Assembly (NCBI GenBank): GCA_937996235.1
Contig: CALKVK010000038.1
Location: 62,001 to 126,000 of the forward strand
DNA length: 64,000 nt
From: an uncultured bacterium
GTDB taxonomy: Bacteria; Planctomycetota; JAJSAM01; JAJVHW01
Reading direction: 5' to 3'
Shown here: piece by piece, positions 1 through 8,299 of the stretch
Layout of the letters: every line of letters begins with the position of its first letter
Position numbering within the stretch: the stretch's first letter is position 1
Notes under the pieces: model-generated
Told to the model about the DNA's origin: nothing
Seen by the model: the letters and a program-made list of their open reading frames with translations, nothing else
Database searches by the model: none
Program-made: the position numbers and the translations under genes

Positions 1-40
1 CCCAGGCAGTCCGCGATGGGGTTGATGTAGTTGGTCCGCT
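1..40 (-). pseudogene. remnant of a carboxymuconolactone-decarboxylase/peroxidase-like gene
   Basis: Read on the minus strand, the first 40 bases encode TNYINPIADCLG. This matches YFNYINRIADCLG near the C-terminus of the intact peroxidase-related gene at 10426-11010. The same frame upstream (about positions 41-60) does not look like the family and no start is visible, so this is probably a truncated duplicate whose 3' part lies outside the window. Positions 41-172 hold no gene that I can support. Confidence 0.4.
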
Positions 41-172
41 TCGAGGGCAATCCGCTCCAAGGCGAGCGCACGTGATCGAGCCTGGACCCCACCCGGACCC
101 ACCCGAAGTGGGATTCCGTCGCGCACAAGTAGGGCACAGGGATGGCGGCCTGCGAACCGGCGCCGAACGCAC

Positions 173-2749
173 TCACGCGAGCAGGTCGCTCGCCGCCCAC
201 GTCGGCGACAGCCGCTCGCGGAACAGCGCGTAGACCTCGCTTCCCGGCGCGACGTCCCGGTCGCCGCGGAAGAGCAGCGCGGAGACCGCCTCGTCGGCCG
301 AGGGCGGCGCACAGGGCTCGCCGCCCTCGCCCGACCGGAGACGAGCGAGGAACGCCTCGGGAGACTCGTCGTCCGCCCGATCGAACGACCGGCATCCGCC
401 CTCTCCGCGCAGGACGACGCGGCGGCCCCGGGACGCCGCGTGTAGCAGACCGAGGTCGAGCATCGTCGCGCGGCAGCCGTGCTCGTAGTACGCGATCGCC
501 TCCGGGCACAGCCGGACCACGGCGCGGTTCGACGTCTCCACGTTGTTGAACACGAACTCGCCCTTGCTGTACGTGTCCAGCCAGTGCAGCCGCTCCGACT
601 CGAGGTCGAGCACGAACGGCAGGAACACGCCGTGCGCTCCCGACAGCTGGAACTTGAGCTCGACCGTGCGCGGGTCGAAGTGGAGCCCGTGATCGTCGTC
701 CCTCAGCATGAGCCCGGCGAACGCTCGATCGAGCTGCGAGAAAGGCAGCCCCGAGTAGGCGTTCACGACCATCACTGCGTAGCGCACGCCGAGCGCGCGC
801 GCCTCCGCGCGGCGCACGTCGACGAACTCGGTGGCTCCGAGCGGAGCCGGCGCGCTGGTGAAGTCGCCGGAGCTCGACGCGACGTCTTCGAACTTCAGCT
901 GGTAGTACGAGCAGACGCCCTTGTACGTCCACTCCGCGTCGTAGAACGCCACGGACAGGTCGAGGTCGGTGCGGTGCCCGCCCGACGGCTCGCACCAGTG
1001 CAGGAACAGCCGCACGAGCTTCCCGGGCGGGACGTCGATGCGTGACCCGCGTGTCAGCGCGACCGTCGACGAACTCGACGTGCGTTCGTTGAACGGGACG
1101 GTGACGTCCGCCAACCGCTCGTCGACGATCCAGGCCCCGGGCGAGGCACCGCGTCCGAATCGCTCGAGGAGCACTCGCTCGAACTCCCCGCAGAGCGCGT
1201 CCACCGTCACTCGCGGAAGCAGGTCACGCCGGTCGGGCTCGGAGATCCCCGTGGCCGTGCCACCCTTCGGGAAGTAGATGCGGACGGGCGCCTTCGACAT
1301 TCGCGTGCGGAAGTGCGCGAGCAGGGTCATCAGCAGCGGGGTCGGGAACCGTGGCGCGAGCTGCTCGACGATCGCGAGGATCTCGTCGACGCTGCCGTCC
1401 GCGACTGCGAGTCGAAGCACGTGATCGAGCCGGCGAGCGAACTCCCCCGGCCGCTCGCTCAGGACCGTCGCCATGGCCTCCGGGTCACGCGCGTCGGCCG
1501 CGGCCTCGACGCGGGAGTGGAAGGTCCGGAACTTCGGAGCGCTCGTTCCGTCTGGGGCCTTTCGCCGCACGAGCTGGAACGCACGAGCGGTCTTCGGATA
1601 CCGACGCACGTACTCGTGGGGATGGAGGAACTCCCCGACCCACACCCAGTACGAACGGTGCCGCAACATGTCCTCGCAGAGGCGCTCCTCGGGCAGTCGC
1701 TCGAGGAGCTCGAGAAGCGCGCGTCGGAGCGGGCGCCGCAGCTTCGCCACCGGGAAGCGCCGGATCTTGCGCGGCACCCAGATCGTCTGCCGGTGCGGCG
1801 GCACGCGGCCCCCGAACGCCCTGACCAGCTTCTCGACCCACCAATGCGGCGCCACGTCGACGCTCACCTCGGTCAGCTTGTCCACCGGCTGCAGCGACGG
1901 GTCTGCCCCGGAGTAGGCCGCCACGAAACGCAGGACGTCCGTGGCCGTGGACATGTGGTGCGCGGCGGCGTCCATGAGGCGAGCGGCGTCGCAGCGATCG
2001 AAGAGGGTGCCGAAGATCTGCGCGATGTTCTCTCGGAGCGGGATGGACGCCGGGAGCCAGTCGACGCAACGCTCTCCGCACTCCTCGAGGATCGAGACGA
2101 GAGCCGCCCTGTCCGGTGGTGACAGCGCCTGCGTCCTCAGGCACAGCGACCGGAACAGCGCCTGCGCTTCCTCATCCACGTCGCCGCGGAGGCGGAGCAC
2201 TTCGTAGCGCACGTCCTCCGCTCCCGCCTGCCTGGGCTCCGCCGGCAGCAGGAACGGTGTCTCAGGGTCGACCTTCGCGCCGCAGATGGGACACGCCGAG
2301 TAACTCGCACCGTCGAAGCAGTGATCACAGACCACGTGCAGGCACGGGTGCAGGACGTGTGTCGTCCCACTGCGATCGCAGTGGAGGCACACGGTGTCCG
2401 GTGCCTGGAAGAAGTGGACGAGCACGCGATCGACCCAGAGCTCGAACGTGTTGACGGGAACGCCGTCGGGGAACCTCCGGAACAGCGGTACGTGCTGCTG
2501 ATCGCTGCCACGGATCGCCGCCAGTTCACGCAGGAGCCATGCGAGCACCTCGCTGAGCGCATGCGTGGGTACAGTGCGAAGGCGCTCGCGCAGCGAGCCG
2601 GAGGGCACGTACCCCAGCGCCGCGAGCTCCAGCTCAAGAGCCTGCAAGGTCGCGTCGTCGTGCCGCGCGGAGCCCTCGGGGACGACGACGATGCCGCGGC
2701 GTGCGAGGAGGGCTCGGCGGGTCTTCGGTCGTTCGACGCTCTCGCTCAT
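173..2749 (-). CDS. large RING-finger protein (MXAN_6230/SCO0854-like) with TerD-like C-terminal region
   Basis: The 858-residue protein begins at ATG 2749. A complete C3HC4 RING pattern is visible: C121-x2-C124, C136-x-H138, C141-x2-C144 and C153-x2-C156. It is preceded by an N-terminal module (RRGIVVVPEG, about 18-27) that I recall from the MXAN_6230/SCO0854 family of bacterial RING proteins. Residues about 600-760 contain stretches such as DLSVAFYD and GATEFVDV that resemble TerD/tellurite-stress calcium-binding domains; this part is inference. Eukaryotic RING domains are mostly ubiquitin ligases, but the role of bacterial members is unknown. No membrane segment or signal peptide is seen, so it is probably cytoplasmic. 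The gene stands alone, downstream of kptA with a 165-base gap. Confidence 0.75.
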   Translation of the reverse strand: MSESVERPKTRRALLARRGIVVVPEGSARHDDATLQALELELAALGYVPSGSLRERLRTVPTHALSEVLAWLLRELAAIRGSDQQHVPLFRRFPDGVPVNTFELWVDRVLVHFFQAPDTVCLHCDRSGTTHVLHPCLHVVCDHCFDGASYSACPICGAKVDPETPFLLPAEPRQAGAEDVRYEVLRLRGDVDEEAQALFRSLCLRTQALSPPDRAALVSILEECGERCVDWLPASIPLRENIAQIFGTLFDRCDAARLMDAAAHHMSTATDVLRFVAAYSGADPSLQPVDKLTEVSVDVAPHWWVEKLVRAFGGRVPPHRQTIWVPRKIRRFPVAKLRRPLRRALLELLERLPEERLCEDMLRHRSYWVWVGEFLHPHEYVRRYPKTARAFQLVRRKAPDGTSAPKFRTFHSRVEAAADARDPEAMATVLSERPGEFARRLDHVLRLAVADGSVDEILAIVEQLAPRFPTPLLMTLLAHFRTRMSKAPVRIYFPKGGTATGISEPDRRDLLPRVTVDALCGEFERVLLERFGRGASPGAWIVDERLADVTVPFNERTSSSSTVALTRGSRIDVPPGKLVRLFLHWCEPSGGHRTDLDLSVAFYDAEWTYKGVCSYYQLKFEDVASSSGDFTSAPAPLGATEFVDVRRAEARALGVRYAVMVVNAYSGLPFSQLDRAFAGLMLRDDDHGLHFDPRTVELKFQLSGAHGVFLPFVLDLESERLHWLDTYSKGEFVFNNVETSNRAVVRLCPEAIAYYEHGCRATMLDLGLLHAASRGRRVVLRGEGGCRSFDRADDESPEAFLARLRSGEGGEPCAPPSADEAVSALLFRGDRDVAPGSEVYALFRERLSPTWAASDLLA

Positions 2750-2769
2750 CGTGCCCCCGCCGAAACGCC

Positions 2770-2798
2770 GGGCGGGCGATCACGAGGACCGCCCGCCC
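2770..2798 (-). terminator. GC-rich hairpin between kptA and the RING gene
   Basis: GGGCGGGCG (2770-2778) and its exact complement CGCCCGCCC (2790-2798) enclose an 11-base loop. It lies after the kptA stop and 21 bases before the RING gene start, so it may end the lysR-kptA transcript or shape the RING leader. There is no U tract. The rest of 2750-2914 shows no gene. Confidence 0.3.
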
Positions 2799-2914
2799 AT
2801 GGCGGTGAAGGAAAGCGGACGAGCTGGTTGGCGATAGAAGGAAGCCCGCCCTGAGCCTTCGCTGACATGCTACCAGCCCCCCCGGCCCCGCACGGGAGCT
2901 GAGGGGCGTGCAGA

Positions 2915-3469
2915 TCACCGCATGTCGAGTACGCGGAGATACTCCGACGACACGCACGCGACGAGCCAGACACCGTTCTCCGAGAGGAAGAACGTGTGTC
3001 CGTCGTGGTGCATCCGCGCGGCGTCGATCTCGAGCACGACCGGCCGCCCGCGGCGACGCCCTACTTCCTCCGCAGCCGACTGCGTCGCAGAGAGATGCAC
3101 GTGATGCCGCGCTCGCGGAAGAAGCCCCTCTCGGCGGATCGCGGCCAGGAAGCGTCCGACCGTGCCGTGGTAGAGAGTCGCAGGCGGCTCCCGAGGTCGC
3201 AGACCGAGGTCGACGCCGATCGAGTGCCCCTGGCTCGCGCGGATCCGCGACCCGTCCGGAGAGAACGCATAGCGGCCCTTCTCGTCCTCCTCGACGATCC
3301 TCGCCAGCACCGCGGCATCCACACGGAAGCCGGCACCAACGAGTCCCGAGATCACAGCATCGACATCCGCCCAGCCTTCCGAGTCGAGCACGACCCCGAA
3401 CTGTCCCGGGTCGTGGCGCAGCAGCAGCGCGAGGCACTTGCTCGTCCGGACTGGCGACGGGTCAGTCAC
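2915..3469 (-). CDS. kptA: RNA 2'-phosphotransferase (Tpt1/KptA)
   Basis: The 184-residue protein begins at GTG 3469. This start fits the family length and makes an 8-base overlap with the lysR stop, so the two are probably translated together. Family blocks are visible in order: SKCLALLLRHDP near the N-terminus, GWADVDAVI, IRASQGHSIGV, LYHGT, a central HHVHLS, and GRPVVLEIDA. KptA enzymes transfer a 2'-phosphate from RNA to NAD+, giving ADP-ribose 1''-2'' cyclic phosphate and nicotinamide. In bacteria the substrate is unsettled, because they lack the eukaryotic tRNA-splicing pathway. Its position about 1.5 kb from an NAD-salvage/ADP-ribose operon fits a place in NAD-dependent ADP-ribose chemistry. 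Confidence 0.93.
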   Translation of the reverse strand: MTDPSPVRTSKCLALLLRHDPGQFGVVLDSEGWADVDAVISGLVGAGFRVDAAVLARIVEEDEKGRYAFSPDGSRIRASQGHSIGVDLGLRPREPPATLYHGTVGRFLAAIRREGLLPRARHHVHLSATQSAAEEVGRRRGRPVVLEIDAARMHHDGHTFFLSENGVWLVACVSSEYLRVLDMR

Positions 3470-4331
3470 GGTGTCGCCTCGACGCGACCAGGTGCTCGAA
3501 CAGCGCGCGAGCGTCGGTCGATGCCAGGCGTCCCCGCGCGAGGAGCGCGTGATACGTGATCCGCGGCAAGCCCTGGAGCGGCACCGCACGCACGCCGGAA
3601 GGAACGGGAACGATCGCGTTCACGACGGCGACTCCCAGCCCAAGGCTCGCGTAGTGGGTCATCAGCTCCCACCCTCCAGCCTCGATCACGACGTCAGCGC
3701 GCGCACCTGCCTCCCGTAGGGCGGCGACGACGGTCGCATGGTGCGGGCGATCGGACGGTGGCAGGACGAGCCGACAGCCGTCGAGATCCGCCACGCGCAG
3801 CCGTCGACGCTTGGCCAGTGGATGGTCGGGGGGAAGGACACACAGAGTCCCAAACGTGCCGATCGGACGGGACTCGATCGACAGGGGGACAGTGTCGAGC
3901 GGCGCAACGCCGACGTGTGCGCGCCCCGCCAGAAGGGCATCGACGGTCTCTTCCCGCGTCTCCGCTCGCAGCTGAATGCGACGCGAGCCGTCCAGCACCC
4001 AGGAGCGCAGCGGCTCCGCGAGCAGGTAGAGGTGCGTGGCTCGTCCGGCGCTCACGATCACGGGGGCCCGCTCCGCCTCCCCGGCGAGCATCCGTCGGAA
4101 CTCGTCGACCTGCCCGGTCATCGAGCGCGCGAAGGCCTCGACGCGCCGACCCTCGTCCGTGAGCTCGAGGGCTCGACCGTTCCGCGTGTAGAGCGTCACG
4201 CCGAGGTCGTCGCCGAGCTTCCGGATCTGGACATGCAGCGCGGGCTGCGAGACGTGGAGCCGCGCCGCAGCGTGCGTGAAGTTGCGCGTCTCCGCGAACG
4301 CGACGAACGACTCGAGCCAGTCCAGGCGCAT
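3462..4331 (-). CDS. LysR-family transcriptional regulator
   Basis: The 289-residue protein begins at ATG 4331 (MRLDWLESFVAFAETRNF). The typical N-terminal winged helix-turn-helix follows, with AAARLHVSQPALHVQIRKL at about residues 18-36. A type-2 periplasmic-binding-like effector domain covers about 90-285. In-frame codons upstream of 4331 cross the inverted repeat at 4339-4357 and are probably not coding. It is transcribed divergently from the HAD-like gene at 4433 and overlaps kptA. LysR regulators usually control a divergent neighbour and themselves, so the HAD-like gene is the obvious target. The effector is unknown. Confidence 0.92.
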   Translation of the reverse strand: MRLDWLESFVAFAETRNFTHAAARLHVSQPALHVQIRKLGDDLGVTLYTRNGRALELTDEGRRVEAFARSMTGQVDEFRRMLAGEAERAPVIVSAGRATHLYLLAEPLRSWVLDGSRRIQLRAETREETVDALLAGRAHVGVAPLDTVPLSIESRPIGTFGTLCVLPPDHPLAKRRRLRVADLDGCRLVLPPSDRPHHATVVAALREAGARADVVIEAGGWELMTHYASLGLGVAVVNAIVPVPSGVRAVPLQGLPRITYHALLARGRLASTDARALFEHLVASRRHRD

Positions 4332-4338
4332 CGCAGGA

Positions 4339-4357
4339 CTATAACCCACGGCTATAG
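4339..4357. promoter_or_regulatory. LysR-type operator (CTATA-N9-TATAG inverted repeat)
   Basis: CTATAACCCACGGCTATAG is a near-perfect palindrome with outer arms CTATA/TATAG and inner CC/GG, in an unusually AT-rich spot. It fits the T-N11-A LysR-box layout. It lies 7 bases upstream of the lysR ATG and about 75 bases upstream of the divergent HAD-like gene, so it can serve both autoregulation and activation. Confidence 0.6.
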
Positions 4358-4432
4358 ACAACTCGCTTTTACTCGTTCCGACGAGTTTCCGGCCAGCCGA
4401 TCCTCTGCGCAACACAGAAGGAGGATCAAGCC

Positions 4433-4936
4433 ATGGATGCACTGGGAATCGACATCGGCCGCGTGATCATCGGGCCGACCATCGACGGCGTGGAGGACAC
4501 GTCGTTCATCGGAACGACCGCGCAGGAGGCGCTCCGAACGCGACCCGCACCGGAGGCGTTCGCCGTGATCGGACGACTCGTCCACCGCTTCGACGGCCGA
4601 GTCTGGCTCGTCTCGAAGTGCGGTCCGAGCGTGGAGCGCAAGACACTGCACTGGCTGAACCACTGGGGCTTGCACGAGAGCGCCCGAGTCTCACGGAGCC
4701 ACGTGCGGTTCTGCCGCGAGCGCCGCGAGAAGGCCGAGCACGCGCGCACGCTGGGGCTCACCCACTTCATCGACGACCGCCTCGACGTGCTCGCCCACAT
4801 GCGCGGCCTCGTGCCCCACCTGCTCGCGTTCGGCGAAGAGGTCGGCAATGTCCCATCCTGGGCAGATCACGTCCGCGACTGGAGAGCGGTCGAGGAGTGG
4901 TTCGCGCGGAGAGAGTCGGTCCGGACATCGCGTTGA
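4433..4936 (+). CDS. HAD-superfamily-like protein with altered motif I
   Basis: The 167-residue protein starts at ATG 4433 behind a strong ribosome-binding site AAGGAGG (4418-4424). HAD-like landmarks appear in order: GIDIGRVIIG (Asp7, motif I), a Ser in WLVSKCG (motif II), Lys in RREKAEH (motif III) and FIDDRLDVL (motif IV Asp pair). The usual general-acid Asp two residues after the nucleophile is Gly9, so ordinary phosphatase chemistry is doubtful. Phosphonatase-like members, dehalogenase-like members or a binding-only protein are alternatives. It is divergent from, and probably controlled by, the LysR gene. The substrate is unknown. Confidence 0.65.
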   Translation: MDALGIDIGRVIIGPTIDGVEDTSFIGTTAQEALRTRPAPEAFAVIGRLVHRFDGRVWLVSKCGPSVERKTLHWLNHWGLHESARVSRSHVRFCRERREKAEHARTLGLTHFIDDRLDVLAHMRGLVPHLLAFGEEVGNVPSWADHVRDWRAVEEWFARRESVRTSR

Positions 4937-4967
4937 GCGACCGGAGTCGGCTTCGCGCCGACGTCGC
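4937..4967. terminator. hairpin between convergent genes
   Basis: GTCGGC (4946-4951) and GCCGAC (4957-4962) form a stem with loop TTCGC. It is extended by GCGAC (4937-4941) and GTCGC (4963-4967) around a 4-base bulge. It directly follows the HAD-like stop and precedes the end of the NAD operon on the other strand. It lacks a U tract, so use as a two-way terminator is inferred from position. Confidence 0.4.
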
Positions 4968-5002
4968 CCGTGACGCTCTCGGACGTGAGGCGGCCGTGAC
5001 GA

Positions 5003-5470
5003 TCAGAGCTCTGCTGCTACTCGGCGCATCACCAGCGCGAGTGCGGCGTCATCGCGAGCCTCGGCACGCTCCGCGAGGCTCGACATCAGCGAGGATGCTC
5101 GAGATCCACCTGCTACGCGGTCCCGCCAGCCGTCGCCGAGGAACACCGCCACGACCTCGATGCGCCCGACGATGTGCCGGTTGAACTCCTCGAGATCCTC
5201 GGCCGGCACCCAGAGTTCCTCGTGGACGCGGCTGCCGACCACCTCTCGCCCGAACCGGGCGACGTACTGGTCATCGACCTCGAACCGCGTGACGAAGCCG
5301 AGGTGGGAGCTGTCCTTCGTGTTCCAGCGCTGTGCGATCTGGCGCGCGTACTCCTCGTTGAGCACCGGGTAGAAGATCGGCTGCCCGGGCAGCCGGGGCG
5401 GGAACGCGCGCATGTCCGCGTCGGCGATCAGTTGCAGTTCCTCCAGTCCGGTCGGGCGCCAGAGGATCAT
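5003..5470 (-). CDS. ADP-ribosylation/crystallin J1-like protein
   Basis: The 155-residue protein starts at ATG 5470, overlapping the pnuC stop by 4 bases (ATGA). The sequence carries signatures I recognise from the family annotated as ADP-ribosylation/crystallin J1: GLEELQLIADADMRAFPPRL, FYPVLNEEYARQIAQ, NTKDSSHLGFVTRFEVDD and LWVPAEDLEEFNRHIVG. Its biochemical activity is not established. Being last in an operon with NrtR, an ADP-ribosylglycohydrolase, NadR and PnuC supports a role in handling ADP-ribosylated substrates or NAD derivatives. The last 40 residues are less typical and rich in charged residues. Confidence 0.85.
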   Translation of the reverse strand: MILWRPTGLEELQLIADADMRAFPPRLPGQPIFYPVLNEEYARQIAQRWNTKDSSHLGFVTRFEVDDQYVARFGREVVGSRVHEELWVPAEDLEEFNRHIVGRIEVVAVFLGDGWRDRVAGGSRASSLMSSLAERAEARDDAALALVMRRVAAEL

Positions 5471-6135
5471 GCGCCCTCCCGACCGGCCTCGGCCGTCCCC
5501 GCGTTCCGCTCGCGGTGCCAGCCCACGTAGCCCCACATGGCCAGGGCGAGCAGCACGACGTAGAGCAGCGACACGAACTTCACGTTCTTGACGGCGTACA
5601 GCCAGACACCGACGACGTCCACCGCGATCCAGTAGATCCAGCTCTCCACGCGGCGTCGGGCCATCAGCCACATGGCGACGAAGCTCGCGACCGTCGTCGC
5701 GGCGTCGATCCAAGGGTAGTCGGCGGGCGCCGGGAACATGGCCGGCAGCCACAGGTGGACGCGACTCATCGCGGCGCCGGCCGCGACGGAGAGGACTGCC
5801 GTGACCGCGACCGTCACGACGATGCTGCGGCGGGACGCGTACCCCACCGGCACCGGCGCCTCCTCTACCGTGCGCGACCGGCTCCAGTTCCACCAGCCGT
5901 AGACGCTGGCGCCCAGGTAGTAGGTCTGCTCGACGGCGTCGGAGTAGAGCCGGATCTGCCAGAACAGGGCGGCGTAGAGGAGGACCGCCGCGATCCCCAC
6001 CGGCCACGTCAGCATCTTGCGCCGCGCGATCAGAACGACGGACCAGAGGTAGAGGATCGTGCCGACGAGCTCGATCCAGCTCATCGGGTAGTCGAGCACG
6101 GTGAACGCGATCGTGTTGACGTCGAGGTACTTCAC
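5467..6135 (-). CDS. pnuC: nicotinamide riboside transporter PnuC
   Basis: The 222-residue inner-membrane protein starts at GTG 6135, overlapping the nadR stop (GTGA). About seven hydrophobic segments are visible. PnuC hallmarks are WIELVGTILYLWSVVLIARR near residue 20, the YGWWNW motif near 80, and a C-terminal WIYWIAVDVVGVWLYAVK. PnuC carries nicotinamide riboside across the inner membrane by facilitated diffusion; trapping depends on phosphorylation by NadR, encoded immediately upstream in the same operon. It belongs to the NrtR-led NAD-salvage operon and is probably repressed by NrtR when NAD or ADP-ribose is plentiful. Confidence 0.93.
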   Translation of the reverse strand: MKYLDVNTIAFTVLDYPMSWIELVGTILYLWSVVLIARRKMLTWPVGIAAVLLYAALFWQIRLYSDAVEQTYYLGASVYGWWNWSRSRTVEEAPVPVGYASRRSIVVTVAVTAVLSVAAGAAMSRVHLWLPAMFPAPADYPWIDAATTVASFVAMWLMARRRVESWIYWIAVDVVGVWLYAVKNVKFVSLLYVVLLALAMWGYVGWHRERNAGTAEAGREGA

Positions 6136-7157
6136 GAATGCGCGGCCCTCGACAAGGCGGCGACCACGTCGCCGTATCGCGTGAACCCGTCCAGCGCGCG
6201 CCGTACGGCGCCGACCCGCTCGTGGACGCCGCCTCGCAGTACCGCGTGCGGGATGCGGCGGCGCGCGAGTTCGGCGAGCGTGCGGCGCTGCATCACGTCG
6301 CGATCCCCTTCGCCCGAGCGATCCCACGTGGCGTCGTAGGGGATGTCGTCCGCGCACACGAACGTCAGGTCGTAGCGGGCGGCGCACGCCGCGGCGCGCC
6401 GCTCCAGGCCGGGGAGCGCGAACCCGTGGTACGCCCGCGCGAACACGTGCGTCGTGATCGCGTTCGTGTCGCAGACGAGCACGCGGTCGGACTCCAGCAG
6501 CAGCGCATCCTCACGCGCGACGTGCCCTTCCGCGATCCGGACGAGCTGTTCCGGCGTGAGACGGCGATCCACCTGCTCCCTCTCCCAGAACTCGCGCCCG
6601 TACTCCGGCATCCACTGCGTGCCGAGTTCGGCGGCGAGCTTCTCGGCGAGCGTCGTCTTGCCCGTGCACGGCGCACCCAGCAACGCCACGCGGACGACGA
6701 GGTCGCGATACGCGTCGGGCGGCACGAGGTGCCGATGGGCGAACGCGTCGGCGCGGACCGCCGTCGCCGAGACCGGCACCCGCTCGCGGCCGGGGTCGAC
6801 ACGACGGTCCTCCGCGCCCAGCGCCGCGCTCACGTGGGCGCCGTAGAACTCGCTCGAGTAGAAGCGGTCGACGCCCGTGCCGGCGAGGGCGCTCAGAACG
6901 CACGCCTCGTGTCGCCGCATCAGTTCCGGGTCGTCCCCGACCTCCTCGGGTCCGTCCCACACCTCGATCACGCGCACGTCCGGGTAGAGGCTCCGAACCC
7001 ATCCCGCACGCACCGGCAGCGGCACCGACGTGACGCTCGGCGCGTCGTAGACGAGGACGACGAGCTCGTCCACCTCGGCGAGCGCCGTCTCGATCACGTG
7101 CTGGTGCCCGCGATGCAGCGGCGCGTACTTCCCCAGCGTGAGGCCGCGGACCGTCAC
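6132..7157 (-). CDS. nadR: bifunctional NadR: NMN adenylyltransferase/ribosylnicotinamide kinase
   Basis: The 341-residue protein starts at GTG 7157, a 4-base overlap with the preceding gene's stop. The N-terminal nucleotidyltransferase domain shows GKYAPLHRGHQHVI (HxGH at residues 15-18) and the ISATxVR-type motif VPVSATAVR (about 128-135). The C-terminal kinase domain has a P-loop GAPCTGKTT (161-169). There is no N-terminal helix-turn-helix of the kind in enterobacterial NadR, so regulation falls to NrtR. The enzyme phosphorylates nicotinamide riboside and then joins NMN to AMP to give NAD+, pairing directly with PnuC. Confidence 0.94.
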   Translation of the reverse strand: MTVRGLTLGKYAPLHRGHQHVIETALAEVDELVVLVYDAPSVTSVPLPVRAGWVRSLYPDVRVIEVWDGPEEVGDDPELMRRHEACVLSALAGTGVDRFYSSEFYGAHVSAALGAEDRRVDPGRERVPVSATAVRADAFAHRHLVPPDAYRDLVVRVALLGAPCTGKTTLAEKLAAELGTQWMPEYGREFWEREQVDRRLTPEQLVRIAEGHVAREDALLLESDRVLVCDTNAITTHVFARAYHGFALPGLERRAAACAARYDLTFVCADDIPYDATWDRSGEGDRDVMQRRTLAELARRRIPHAVLRGGVHERVGAVRRALDGFTRYGDVVAALSRAAHS

Positions 7158-8299
7158 GGCGTCCGTGCTCCGTTCGGCGACGCGTCCGTGGCTCCCCCGC
7201 CCCCACCGTACGGAGGCACCAGCCGGCGGAAGCCGTGTGCGAGCACGACGCACAGGAAGAGCAGGTTGCGCGGGAGGATCAGCGGCCAGGCGACGCGCAA
7301 CTCGTCGACGTGCATGTCCGGAGCGCCTTCGACGGGAAATCGCCGCGCGAGCCGGTCCGCGAGTTCCGTGATCCACGCGACTGTGCGCGGCCACTCCCAG
7401 AGTCCGTCGATCCACTCCGCGGGGATGCGCTCCCGGCCGACGCCCGCGCCGGCGATACCGCCGACGATGGCGCCCGTCGTGTCGGCATCACCGCCGAGCC
7501 GCACGACCTCCGTGACGGCAGCGCGGAAATCGCCGGGATGCGCAAGCCACCCGTAGACGGCGACGGGAACGGAGTGATAGGCGTAGCCGCCGACGCCGTT
7601 CCCCTGCCCGATGGCACCCGCGAACTCGGCGACCGCTGCACCTCGGTCGAGATGCGCCCGTAGCGTGCGGAGCACGCCCACGAGTTCGTCGTCGGCGTCT
7701 GCGAGCGCGCGTTCCGCAATGTCGAGGAACTCGCGATGGCTCACCTCCGAAGGATCGCGCGTGGCTGCATGCCGGGCGGCGACCGCCACCAGCCGCGCCG
7801 CACGCACGGCGCGCTCGTCCACGTGCGTGACGCGCGACGCGACACCCACCCACGCGTCGATCAACTCGGGCTCGGCGGCGGCGCAGACGCCGAGGACCGC
7901 GGCGCGCATCGCGGGACCGTTCCCGGCGGACCGGACGCCGCTGCGCGACGGGCCGAACCCGAGCCAGAGCTTCGCGATCGCGCGCGCCGTCCCGAGCCCG
8001 ACGCCGGCGGGAAGCCCGAGCATCCACCAGCGCAGCTTCCACGCGAGAGCGCGCGCGAAACGATCGGTGTCGCCGTCCGCCGAGAGCAGCGCCTGCCCGA
8101 CGAAGCAGGAGTGCTCCGTGTCGTCGCTCACCATCCCGCGCCCCAGCACGAGGCGGTGCTGCAGGTCGTCCCCGAAGAAGCGCCGTGCCCGCACCGGCGA
8201 CAGCCCCTCGCGCGGCAGGCCGAGCGCGTCGCCCACGGCGGTGCCGAGCAGCGATCCGGCGATGCGGTCCCGGCGGTCGCTCGTGCGGGCGCTACCCAC
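7154..8299 (-). CDS. ADP-ribosylglycohydrolase family protein (DraG-like)
   Basis: The 381-residue protein starts at GTG 8299, overlapping the nrtR stop by 8 bases. The N-terminal GSLLGTAVGDALGLPREG, the metal-ligand motif VSDDTEHS (Asp59, Asp60) and the C-terminal GGDADTTGAIVGGIAGA (Asp271, Asp273) are the two metal-binding clusters of the DraG/ARH fold. These enzymes remove ADP-ribose from proteins, nucleic acids or small molecules. After the catalytic domain there is an extra C-terminal stretch of about 60 residues with a hydrophobic patch (WPLILPRNLLFLCVVLAHGF), which may be a membrane or docking element and is unusual. It is co-expressed with NAD-salvage genes. Confidence 0.92.
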   Translation of the reverse strand: MGSARTSDRRDRIAGSLLGTAVGDALGLPREGLSPVRARRFFGDDLQHRLVLGRGMVSDDTEHSCFVGQALLSADGDTDRFARALAWKLRWWMLGLPAGVGLGTARAIAKLWLGFGPSRSGVRSAGNGPAMRAAVLGVCAAAEPELIDAWVGVASRVTHVDERAVRAARLVAVAARHAATRDPSEVSHREFLDIAERALADADDELVGVLRTLRAHLDRGAAVAEFAGAIGQGNGVGGYAYHSVPVAVYGWLAHPGDFRAAVTEVVRLGGDADTTGAIVGGIAGAGVGRERIPAEWIDGLWEWPRTVAWITELADRLARRFPVEGAPDMHVDELRVAWPLILPRNLLFLCVVLAHGFRRLVPPYGGGGGATDASPNGARTP

